This document shows positions 41,851 through 51,556 of a stretch of 54,587 nucleotides of DNA, piece after piece. The position numbers were made by a program, and so were the translations under genes. Where the stretch lies: NCBI RefSeq assembly GCF_000143415.4, contig NW_003314386.1, forward strand, positions 375,783 through 430,369, read 5' to 3'. Each line of letters starts with the position of its first letter. Position 1 is the first letter of the stretch. The notes beneath the pieces are model-generated. The model did no database searches and was not told the origin of the DNA. It saw only the letters and a list, made by a program, of their open reading frames with translations. This stretch comes from Selaginella moellendorffii (lineage: Eukaryota; Streptophyta; Lycopodiopsida; Selaginellales; Selaginellaceae).

Positions 41851-42600
41851 ATGTCGACTACGACTACATTTCAGGATACTACGACTAAATCACCTTCCTT
41901 GGAGTTGATCGTTGGAAGCAGCTCGAAACAGCAGGTGATCACCAGCTTATGGAGTGAGGAGACTTCTGGCAAACTCCGGAGCTGAAACATCGTTGCATCG
42001 AGATGATCAATGAAACGAGTACCGTTATTCCTCAGCGTGATCTACTTCCACCAGCATCTCTTCAACAACTCCCAGACAGGTTAAAAGAGTTCGAGCTTCT
42101 TTGGAGCATCCAGTGAATGAAAGCCTCTGAATCAAAATCTCAAGCACCTGAGTTTGGCTGTACTTGTTAGACTCTCCCTTGGAAGTTTGAAAGGTCCAAC
42201 GTACACAGCGACCTGCTATGTTGGCTAGAAGCACAGCTTCATTTTTTCAAGACTCAAAGCTTCAAGTACTCTAGATTTGCCGACAGAGGACGATCAATTG
42301 AAGATCTTTGTTGTTCATAACCTCGAGGCTCTTCAGGGAATGCGACCGGATGCTGAGCTTATCAGTATCAATCCAGAGCTCGGTGAGGTTGGGGGTATCC
42401 AAAGTCACCTTGCCAGTTGTGGTTGATGGAGTTGAACTTTTAGCAACCAGTTGATGTAATAAGAAGTAAGACGCTGTTTCAGTTTCAGTAGCACCTGTGT
42501 TCTGGGCAAGCCAGGATGGGAAAGGGCCCTCTGTATCAACGGCCCTCATTGTCGAAGGTATAGATTAATTAACCACGATGTAAATCTTTGTAAACTCTCA
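41851..42600 (-). pseudogene. F-box/LRR-like gene relic (tentative)
   Basis: Two minus-strand frames: 42549-42271, with VTLDTPNLTELWIDTDKLSI then RSHSLKSLEVMNNKDLQ, and 42234-42025, with GCSKEARTLLTCLGVVEEML. The L..LWI......I....L.SLEV spacing resembles the LRR/FBD part of plant F-box proteins. Short, and frames broken. The family call is tentative. Confidence 0.4.
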
Positions 42601-42604
42601 TTCC

Positions 42605-43055
42605 ATGTACTAAAATTAAATGCCTGAAATATCCAATTCTCTCTAAAAAAAACTCACACCTTGATAACTTTGAGTAGAGTTTGTTGTCCCTCAAAAGTTG
42701 TAAAACACTTCATACTATGTTCCTCCACTGAAGAGTTGAATACTAGAATATCATCAAAATAATATTGAAATCAAATGCTTGAAATATCCAATTTTCTCTA
42801 AAAAAAACTCACACTTTGATAATTTTGAGTAGAGTTTGTTATCCCTCAAAAGTTGTAAAACATTTCATACCATGTTCCTCCACTGAAAAGTTAAATACTA
42901 GAATATCATCAAAATAATTAATTGTAAATTTTCCTAAATAAGGGTATAAAACTTAATTCATCAATCTTTGAAAAGTTATAGAAGCATTTGTCAAACTAAA
43001 CAACATCCATAATGACTTATCCTTGTCTAAAATGTAATTTTCAAACCATCCTTTG
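42605..43055 (-). mobile_element. Ty3/gypsy reverse transcriptase remnant
   Basis: On the minus strand: WMLFSLTNASITFQRLMN, then VLYPYLGKFTINYFDDILVF and a ...EEH... stretch. This is the conserved LTNAPATFQ...VYFDDILVFS core of gypsy-type RT, with the YxDD-type catalytic motif. Many stops. An internal ~156-bp segment (about 42619-42774) is repeated directly at 42775-42930, so FDDILVFN-SVEEH occurs twice. No LTRs or integrase seen nearby. Confidence 0.8.
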
Positions 43056-43064
43056 GCTTGAGGT

Positions 43065-43320
43065 TGGATCTGATAGTTCCCTCAAGCTGCATTAACTAGA
43101 AGAGCGAGATGGCCGAGCTTTGATGCCCTGCAAGCACATGGTTCTTGGCCATGGCCTCAAAAGTTCTCTCATCATCAAGAGGAAATCCTGGAAGCATATT
43201 CAAAGAGCAAGCTTTTAATGTTTCTTAGGTCTGCAATAACGCAATAAATATTGTAGTTTCTCTCATAACCTTTTATAGAATTAAAAAGCAGCATTTTAAA
43301 TGTGATATTGATTATGATGA
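43065..43320 (+). repeat. 270-bp block, copy c
   Basis: Same orientation as copy a (20690-20960), more diverged. It again lies immediately 3' of an alpha-crystallin-domain gene copy. Confidence 0.65.
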
Positions 43321-44338
43321 ATACACTCTGACATGCTTTAACGCTTTATTCCATAGGCCCGCTATACTTTGCCCAAGGCTTGGAACATGTTTGGGTAGCG
43401 TCACCTTGAGAAGCCCATCACTAAGGTGATATGTTGCCACATCCTGCACAACACCGCGGGGGAAGTAAAGCCTGCGAGCAAACACTTTGGTGCTCGCTTC
43501 TCCCCGCTCTACTCTCACCGCTTCTCCGCCATCATCTTCGTCTCGGGCAACGCCAGTGATCTCGAGCACAAAGCCCGACTTGTCCTCCACCCAAGCGATG
43601 TCCACGGTGGCCGACTGCGCGCCTGGCATCTCCGCGACGACCACGTACGAGCCTGGACGATCCAAGATGTCCACCAATGGGGAGATGGTGACGACGCTTG
43701 AGTCGCCACCACAATCATCTGCGTCGTTGGAGGCGAGAGCTTCAGGCCGAATGATCCCGGCCGCGTCTGAAATGGTGCACGAGGCCGGAGGAACACGCGC
43801 GGCAGGCACCGCAAGGTACTCCTCCTCCACAACTCGCTGTTCTCGCTGCTCTCGCCCTGTTTGCTCCAGCCCTGGGACAAGCGGCAGCGTCACCCGCAAG
43901 AGACCACTGTGAAGCTGGTAGCTTATCCTTTCCGTGTCCACTGCATCGGAGCACAAACTCTCGCGCAAACATCTTGGTGAAGGCACCACGATCCCTGAGG
44001 ACGCGACGCTCTGTCGCCTCGTGAGAGATCCCAACGATGGACACGACTCGATGGAAATGAGAGCGCGAGACCTCCACCTTGACATCGCTGCTGCTCGTCA
44101 CGCCCGGCATCTCCAAAAGGATGAGATACGAGTTGGGGAGGCGGCGCACATCTGTGAGCGTGGCAGCTGCAACCGTGTCGGCTATGAAGCACTTGTGCGC
44201 GCTCATAGCGTGCTCTACCTCAACCGTGCTGTTGCCGCAGCCGCGCGCCTGGCGGAGAGAGCAGTAATCACGGTCGCACGCCTGCGCCGCGACAAGCACC
44301 AAGAATACCATCGCCGCCCTCGCTGCCGCCATCGCCAT
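43312..44338 (-). pseudogene. Secreted tandem alpha-crystallin-domain gene, frameshifted copy 4
   Basis: The ATG at 44338 starts MAMAAARAAMVFLVLVAAQA, then CDRDYCSLRQARGCGN and ACD1 as in copies 2 and 3, up to FAREFVL. There a 2-base deletion (GCATCGGAGCAC near 43945-43952 against GCATCGGGGAGCAC in copies 2 and 3) shifts the frame. ACD2 is intact in the shifted frame (VAEMPGAQSATVDIAW ... DGLLKVTLPK), but the first frame stops at 43742. The C-terminus differs (NKALKHVRVYSS). If translated, only a secreted ACD1 with a foreign tail results, unless frameshifting occurs. TATA near 44364. Confidence 0.8.
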
Positions 44339-44394
44339 TCTTCGCCCTTCTCTGCACCAGGGACTTATATACAAGAAAAGAAAAGGTATGAGTT

Positions 44395-44605
44395 CCCACG
44401 TGGAATTCTTACATGCCATGCGTGGGCTGATGGCGTACATAAGCGAAGTGAGGAAGTAGTAAGCCACGGCGATGTGTTGAACGAGGAAGCGATCAAACCA
44501 TCGGATGGAGCTCATTCCAGCTCTCAGCGAAATGTACTTTGAGATAGTCTGCTCGTCTCCACCACCCGAAACTCTCGTACATGTGAAGAACAAAGAGAAC
44601 CACGA
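44395..44605 (-). pseudogene. Plastid terminal oxidase (PTOX/IMMUTANS) gene fragment
   Basis: The minus strand reads FVLHMYESFGWWRRADYLKV then HFAESWNELH in one frame and, after a short deletion, RWFDRFLVQHIAVAYYFLTS then LMYAISPRMA with a splice donor (T/GTAAG) in another. These match the PTOX blocks SVLHLYETLGWWRRADYLKV, HFAESWNEMHHLL and WFDRFLAQHIATFYYFMTVF. PTOX is the di-iron plastoquinol oxidase of thylakoids. The missing piece includes the conserved MEELGG segment, so the relic is dead. It lies directly upstream of alpha-crystallin copy 4, whose frame is open through it. An upstream part (to about 45030) may be further PTOX 5' sequence. Confidence 0.8.
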
Positions 44606-44699
44606 AAAAAATATATACCAAAGGAACATTTCGAGAAGGTCGTAGTCACGATCAGCAGTCGATCCAAAATTGGTATCACAAAATCCTGAAGAAAAGGAA

Positions 44700-44734
44700 C
44701 GATCGATCGATCGATCGATCGATCGATCGATCAC
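44700..44734. repeat. (GATC)n microsatellite
   Basis: About eight GATC units in a row. On the minus strand they read as repeated IDRS codons within the long fused frame. Confidence 0.9.
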
Positions 44735-45102
44735 AGGAAACAAGTAGAAGAAAAAGGACCGTGGGAGGAGTATGTACCGTTTAAACCCTTGCTCCGCTCG
44801 GGCTTGCTTGAGCTCGATGAGCTCGAGCTGCTTGCCAATCGGCTCCTGCGACGCTGGCGCTGGCGGATTTGGCTTCTCGGTCAGCAATGTCGCCGAAATC
44901 CTTCTGTGATTGAGCGTGAGAGAGGGAAAGATTACACGGAGGAACGCAACCTTTTGCCAAGGTAGAACTTGCTCGACCTGGACGAAGCTGCCAGAGGAAG
45001 ATCTTCCCAGCGCGAATGGCGGGCGTTCTTCCAAGAAGGAATATTTGTTGGAATTTAGGGTTTTAGCGGGGGTTTGGGCGGGAGGGCTGTAGGCGCGAGA
45101 CG

Positions 45103-45920
45103 ATGGCCGAGCTCAGCCCGACGATCGCAGATCTAGATGGCCACAAGGATCTCTTCCGGGCTCTCTCGTCAGTCGCCATGCTCGCTTCGCTATAGAAATT
45201 CTCTAGAAATTCTCACTGCCAAAATGCAGATCCAAGATGGACAAGATCAAGGAGCCTGGCCGGCAGAGCAAGGATCTGGAGGGGCTGCGCGAGTGCAAGA
45301 GGTCGGTCTCGCTGCCTCCTGGCTGTGCTAGCTAGAGACGCTAAAGGGTCAATGTAGGCTCATGAAGGAGTTTAGGGAGATCAAGGAGGAGGAGTCGATG
45401 AATCCACCGGATTTGACGAAGCAGCTGAATGAAAAGGAGCAGTCACTGGTAAGTTCCAGGCCAGGAGATTTTGCGAGCGCTAGGATGGTGTCTCTTGCAG
45501 GTGGCCCTGCGCAAAACGTGAGTTCTTGTGTATGCATTCCTTCGCCATGCCGGTGTCTCACAAGTTCTTCTCTTTTTCCTTGGTTTCGCCCAGGTACACG
45601 AGCTCGCTGGGGAACAAAAGGTCGCAGTTGAGGGAAGGTGGCGAATGTGCTCGCACTGACCTCACGGATCCAAACTTAAAGATGGTGTCCTGTAAGTCGC
45701 GACTTGTCTCGCTTGATTCTCTAAGCTCTTTGCTCTTCGTTTTTGTAGCAATGTCAAACCAGCAACTCATGGACGCTGGGAAGAAAACTATGGACGAGAC
45801 GGATCAGAAGATTGAGCGCGTGAAAAAAGGTCCGATCGACGCTCAAATGACAAGTTGGCATTCTTTTCTTCCGGGATACACTGGTGGAGGATCCTGTTTT
45901 GCAGCTTGCTACCAGTAGAT
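45103..45920 (+). pseudogene. NPSN gene, defective copy 2
   Basis: Direct-orientation duplicate of 34786-35500. It has the same start (ATGGCCGAGCTCAGCCCGAC), MDKIKEPGRQSKDLEGLREC, LMKEFREIKEEESMNPPD then LTKQLNEKEQSL, VALRKT, TSSLGNK, and MSNQQLMDAGKKTMDETDQK near 45750. It keeps an intron (about 45693-45749) that copy 1 lacks at that point, and stops at QLATS-like sequence near 45915 just before the membrane anchor, so the anchor is lost. Confidence 0.78.
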
Positions 45921-45924
45921 CCAT

Positions 45925-46265
45925 ATTCAAGCTCTATGTTGAGATCTCAATTTCGAAGGAGCCATAGAGATTTGCACCGCTTGAATTCTTTCAATTGCAA
46001 GCTCCGCCATGGCCAAAACTCTAGAAAAATAGTTGCATCGTGAAACGATCCAGATCGAGACAGACCCTAGAACCAAGAACAGAAAGATTGATTAATTTAG
46101 AACGATTGAGATCCAGACGAGGATCCAGACATTTATAGGATGATACATGGCCACACATACATTGTGGCAATGGGATTCTCCGCCTCTGGCTCTGGCTCCA
46201 TCTCCGTCTCTGCCTCTGGCTCTGGCGCTGGATCGTCGTGCTCCTGAGGAGATTTGTTCTGTCCA
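45925..46265. repeat. Member of the palindrome-related repeat family
   Basis: GCCATGGCCAAAACTCTAG, TTGCATCGTGAAACGATC, GAGACAGACCCTAGAAC and TCGTGCTCCTGAGGAG have counterparts in the palindrome at 31481-32060. The tract GGCTCTGGCTCCATCTCCGT (46185-46230) is a degenerate 6-bp repeat. The insertion point coincides with the truncation of NPSN copy 2. Confidence 0.6.
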
Positions 46266-46318
46266 AGGAAAGAATCATTCAAAGCAAAGAAAGAGATTCT
46301 TGCACCTCAGTCTAGCGG

Positions 46319-48385
46319 TTGAGGTTGTGATCAAGCCGCTTTTCCTTGACGAACGTGAGGCGGCGTGGATCCTGCTTTGGCATTCTCCTTTAACCCGCTT
46401 TGTTGTTCATCGCCTTCTCTTTCTCCGCCATCGCGCTCCGTTGCTTCCCCGCCCAAGGGGTAAAAAAAAGGAATATGCTCTTTTTTTCAAATTGCCATTT
46501 CCTTTTAACGCATTGAGTGTAATCATTCAATCTCTCGAAACTTCCTTTTTTTAGTATTTTTCATGATCACCAAGTTGTCCGGTCTTTTTCGAGAGGCAAC
46601 TTTGTGAGAGATCAAATGCCGAAGTGAGCCAGTGTTATGCCCAACCGAGCAGGGAATCTATCCCTGGCAAAGCATCTTGGTTTATATAGTGAATATTCAT
46701 AAGTAACAAAATTAACTACCTAAATATAAATTTTAGTTTTAGTTGGTAGTTTTATTTTAGATAATTTATTTTTATAGAATATATTTAAATGAAAAAAATT
46801 CATTTCAAAGTCACGGTAAGAAAAATATACTATAAAATATTAACTTGTTAGAAAAATTAAGAATTTTATTCTCATAAAAAATGAAATATATTTATTTAAT
46901 AATCACTATGTTTAATCCATCATTTCGTTTATATTTATGTATGCACTTGATCTACTTAATATTAAATGTCCCTTTTTTTATAGTCTATGAATAATAGAAA
47001 TATTTTTATATATCATTTTTCTATTTATGTAATTACAAAAATATAATATTTCAAAAAAGTTACTTATTTAAAATTTTTTAAATAATGATACTTTTTAAGT
47101 TTGAGCTAATGAAAAACTTGATAAAATTATGTTTGTTAAGTTTTAGTGATAAGTAAAGGTGAAAATTATATAAAGCAACTTTTTTTTGTAAGATTCTGCA
47201 TTTGTATCAAATTGAATTCAGTAGTATTTCAACCGTGAAATTTCACTCCAATCAATCCATCAATGATCAAAATAGTCATTCAACAACCAAAAAAGCAAAC
47301 AAAACCAATAGCTGTTTTTTATTTTCTTTTTACTCAGTCCAGCATTTGAGGTTGTGATCAAGCCACTTCTCTTTGAAGAACGTGAGGCGGCGTGGATCCT
47401 GCTTTGGCGTTCTCCTCTTGCTTGCCTTATTATTCATCGCCTTCTCTTTCTCCACCATTGCGCTCCGCTGCTTTCCCGCCCAAGGGCTAAAAAAAAAGGA
47501 ATATGCTCTTTTTTTTAAATTGCCATTTCCTTTTAACGCATCGAGTGTAATCATTCAATTTCTCGAAACTTCCTTTTTTTAGTATTTTTCATGATCACCA
47601 GGCTGTTCGGTCTTTTTCGAGAGGCAACTTTGCGAGAGATCGAATGCCAAAGTGGGACACCATGTACTTGGCAACTGTAATCCAGTGTTATGCCTGACCG
47701 AGCAGGGAATCTATCCCTAGCAAAGCATCTTGGTTTATATAGTGAATATTCATAAGTAACAAAATTAACTACCTAAATATAAATTTTAGTTTTAGTTGGT
47801 AGTTTTATTTTAGATAATTTATTTTTATGGAATATATTTAAATGAAAAAAAATTCATTTCAAAGTCACGGTAAGAAAAATATACTATAAAATATTAACTT
47901 GTTAGAAAAATTAAGAATTTTATTCTCATAAAAAAATTATATTTATTTAATAATCACTATGTTTAATCCATCATTTAGTTTATATTTATGTATGCACTTG
48001 ATCTACTTAATATCAAATGTCCATTTTTTTTATAGTCTATGAATAATAGAAATATTTTTATATATCATTTTTCTATTTATGTAATTACAAAAATATAATA
48101 TTTCAAAAAATTTACTTATTTAAAATTTTTAAATAATGATACTTTTTAAGTTTAGAGCTAATGAAAAACTTGATAAAATTATGTTTGTTAAGTTTTAGTG
48201 ATAAGTAAGGGTGAAAATTATATAAAGCAACTTTTTTTTGTAGGATTCTGCATTTGTATCAAATTGAATTCAATAGTATTTCAACCGTGAAATTTCACTC
48301 CAATCAATCCATCAATGATCAAAATACTCATTCAACAACCAAAAAAACAAGTAAAACCAATAGTTGTTTTTTATTTTCTTTTTAC
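46319..48385. repeat. Tandem duplication, two units of ~1.03 kb
   Basis: Unit 1 is about 46319-47345 and unit 2 about 47346-48385, in direct orientation and strongly similar. Each starts TGAGGTTGTGATCAAGCC, includes a PPR-relic segment (related to 25850-26110), then ~600 bp of very AT-rich DNA, and ends GTTTTTTATTTTCTTTTTACTC. The second unit has an extra ~25 bp near 47655. No gene is supported in either. Confidence 0.85.
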
Positions 48386-48742
48386 TCTCTCAAGCAAAGA
48401 AAGCTAGCCTAAACTTATGGCTTGTACTAACTCCTGGAAATTCGAATACTTGGATACACTTTCAGCTAAAAGGTTGATTTCCAGACAAGCAGCGAACTGA
48501 AGAAGATTGCCAACGAGAATGGCGTGGTGGGATTATCTGTGAATGGAAGGAACGGGCAAGGGCAATCTTTGGAGCCGAAGAACGTGAGGCTCAAATGCAT
48601 GGTGTCATCGCTCGCCATCGCCATTGCTCGCAAGTGGAAAGGACCAGAACGAAATCGATGAATTGATGGATGGTGGAATTTGTGGATAGTTTGCAAAATT
48701 TAGCACTAGCGCACGACTCGCCCAACCCTAAACGTCATCCCA
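48386..48742. promoter_or_regulatory. 5' flank of the MATE gene
   Basis: This contains a minus-strand frame (48696-48466, MAMASDDTMHLSLTFFGSKD) of unknown nature and a CCCTAAAC telo-box-like element at about 48724-48731, some 15 bp before the MATE ATG. Part (48450-48500) is shared with 29985-30040. Confidence 0.4.
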
Positions 48743-51298
48743 ATGCCAATAGGCTATGTCGGCGCCGCTGTTGGGGGTTTTCCATCGTGGACAGGCACAG
48801 ATTCCACTTGGGGACTGGTGAGAATCAGGAGTTTTGCTGCTCCAGCTCCGTCGCTCGAGGCTTCGATTCGCGAATGTAGGCCCAGAAGGGATTGGAGGAG
48901 CCAGGCGAGCCAGCGCGGTGGCTATAGATTTCGAAACAGCGATGGGAAGTTTGAGTATATTTCCAAGGAGGAGTTCTACGAGTCCAGTGCAGCGGCGGAT
49001 GGTTCTTCCGGCGTTGTTCTTCGTCTTGTCTGGGGGAAAAAATTGCTACGACAGTTTTGGAAGATCATGACCTTTGCCGGACCCGCGCTTGGGATTTGGC
49101 TTTTCAGTCCTTTGATGAGCCTCATTGACACTGCGGTGATTGGAAATTGTAGCACCCTCGAGCTAGCAGCGCTTGGTAAGCTTTGAGCCTTTTCCTTTTC
49201 ACTTCTTTTCTTCTTTGCCTTACGTAGAATTTTCTAGACAGGGCCAGCAACAGTTCTTTGCGACCATGTCTCGTATTTGTTCATGTTTTTATCGGTGGCC
49301 ACCTCCAATCTTGTTGCAACTTCACTGGCTCGCAATGTGAGTGTAGAGATTTTTTCATCTTTCCAGACTTTGTAGTCACTCGCTCGTTTTCATATCAGGA
49401 TCTAGAAGAAGCAGCGCAGCATTTGTCTCGGCTGCTTTTGATATCGTTGAGCCTTGGCATCGGCATGCTCGTTTTGATGGAGCTGTACGCGACTCCACTT
49501 CTCCAAGGTAAGACGATTCTTTAGCTTCGATCATTCGCTTTTGAAATCAATCAGGTTTCCTAAAGTCACAGAATTCTTTCCTGGTATCTCCTGCTGCGAC
49601 ATACGTAAAGGTAAAGGTATTTCTACGACCTTTTACGTATGTTTCTCAGTTTGCCCTCTTATTTTTTCAGATTAGAGCTTTGTCATGGCCAGCAATGCTT
49701 GTTGGAATGGTTGCACAAAGTGCTATGTATGTGTTTCTTTCTTTTGGATTCTGTGAATAGCAGATAACTTGCACCGGAGTTTTTCCAGCCTTGGAATGAA
49801 GGATTCTTGGAGCCCTTTGAAGGTGTTAGCCATTGCCGGTGCTATTAATGCCGTCGGAGACATTCTTCTGTGCTCGTATCTAGGATGTGGAATCGCCGGC
49901 GCGGCTTGGGCAACATCCTTTGCTCAGGTAAGTCGTGCTGCCTACAAGTTCTTCACGCTCATATGAAATGTTTCCTCGGCAGTATGTTGCAGTGGTTTTG
50001 ATGCTCAAGTCTTTAGTTCAAAAAGGATACAACATATTTCTTGTCTGCCTCCCGTCAAGAAAAGATTTGAAGCAGCTCCTGAAAATAGTCGTTCCTGTTT
50101 TGACAACGACCGTTTTTGAGGTTGCCTCCTCGTTCCTGTCTTGACTTGGTTGCTGAAGAAACATTCTGCAGGTGGTGTTTTATACTCTGTGTACATATCT
50201 TGCATCGACGTTGGGGCCCCTAAATCTTGCTGCGCACCAGGTAATTGTTTTTATAATTCCAGGCCCGGCCAAACAGTACTAAGACGGAAGTAAAACCATG
50301 AAACTTGCAGGTGATGATAGGAATCCAGAACTTGTGCTACGTATGGGGAGAACCTTTAGCTCAAACAGCGCAGACATTCATGCCTGCGTTACTTGATGGA
50401 TCCTCTCGCGACTTGAATCAGGTACTCGCGTTTCCTAGTTTCTCGAACAGAAAACGTCACGGTTTAATCTCATGCTCAGGCCCGTGTTCTTCTCCAAATC
50501 CTTCTCATTATTGGTGCAACAGTGGGGCTTGTTGCTGGGTTCTCCGCGATCTCAATCCCGTGGCTTGTTCCGCAAGTCTTCACAAAGGACGTGGTGATAA
50601 TTGAGAAAGTGAGTGTCACTGTTGATACTGATGAGAGTTCTTACACCTCGGGAAATCTTTTCAGATGCGTAGAATAAGTCTGCCGGTGCTGTGCACGCTG
50701 GTCGTGACTCCACCCATGCTTGCACTGGAAGGCACTTTACTGGTATGTTGTAGCTTTTTCGTTTTTGTCTACGGGATGCTGACCATCTCTAAACAATTCT
50801 TTTCGTTGTCCTGGCAGGCAGGACGAGATCTCAAATTCCTAGGCCTCGCAATGGTCTGCTGCTACTCTGGCGGAATAATGGTCACCCTGGTGAGCTTTCC
50901 AAATCACTCCGTTTGGAGCACACGACTCTCACGTCTCCATCAATCGTGCAGGCATTCTACCGAGCTGGGTTTGGGCTCCCCGGCTTCTGGTGGACGTTGT
51001 TCTTGATCGAACTGGTATGTCTAAACTGCTGCTTTAAACAAATCTTTGGTTTTCATGAATTCTTCCGATAGAACTTCCAGTCGAGTTTTTTATCTAACGC
51101 TTTGCTTCCAGAGCCGGACATCGGTGGCACTGATTCGATTGACTTCGTCGCAGAGCTTTCTCGCTGACAAGCGACGTCCAAGCGGCCGAGAAGTATGTTT
51201 TCTTTGCTTTTCTAGAGGTTTTCTACGAAAGGTTTTGGTCGCTATCATAGTTTCTTTGGAGCTAATGTTTGATTTTCCAGAAGCTCGAGAGGGGCTGA
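48743..51298 (+). CDS. Chloroplast MATE-family transporter, DTX46/EDS5-like
   Basis: Fifteen exons in frame, 548 aa: 48743-49175, 49242-49336, 49399-49507, 49555-49610, 49671-49726, 49789-49927, 49983-50120, 50172-50240, 50311-50421, 50480-50608, 50665-50742, 50818-50889, 50952-51014, 51112-51192 and 51281-51298. The N-terminal ~90 residues look like a plastid transit peptide. MATE landmarks: [20 protein letters not shown] then [113 protein letters not shown] and [16 protein letters not shown]. Closest in plan to Arabidopsis DTX46 and EDS5 (salicylate export from plastids); substrate here is not known. The donor of intron 7 (GAG/GTTGCC) is weak. Pieces of this gene recur at 19.9 and 25.1 kb. 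Confidence 0.92.
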
Positions 51299-51556
51299 GT
51301 GTGTTGCCTGGAGGATGGGCTACGTATAAAGCGTGTCATGGGATATTCCGTGAATATTATTGTCCGACGGAATGTACCTCGAGCGGGCAGAATATCCTGC
51401 CGCATTTTCCGTCCGTTAAGAGGTCCCTTAAAGAACACCCGTGAAGGGTGAAAAAGAAATTTTCGGTGCTTCATTTTTTCAGTGTGGGAAGAACGCGAGG
51501 GCGCGGGCGCGCGGGGGCGCGGCATTGCCCGGATCTGTGGCAGCAGGCTGGCATCC
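51299..51556 (+). promoter_or_regulatory. 258-bp MATE-AXS spacer
   Basis: Holds the MATE 3' UTR and the AXS promoter and 5' UTR. A GC-rich stretch (GCGCGGGCGCGCGGGGGCGC at 51499-51518) lies 40 bp before the AXS ATG. No clear TATA near the start. Confidence 0.45.

Noticed and set aside
46690-48370. The two AT-rich similar blocks as LTRs of a retrotransposon
   Set aside because: They are adjacent, with only relic PPR DNA between, no TG...CA ends, primer-binding site or internal coding region; a plain tandem duplication fits better.
48466-48696. Minus-strand 76-aa frame divergent from the MATE gene
   Set aside because: A plausible ATG exists but no domain, no splice partner and part of it lies in duplicated DNA; not supported as a gene.
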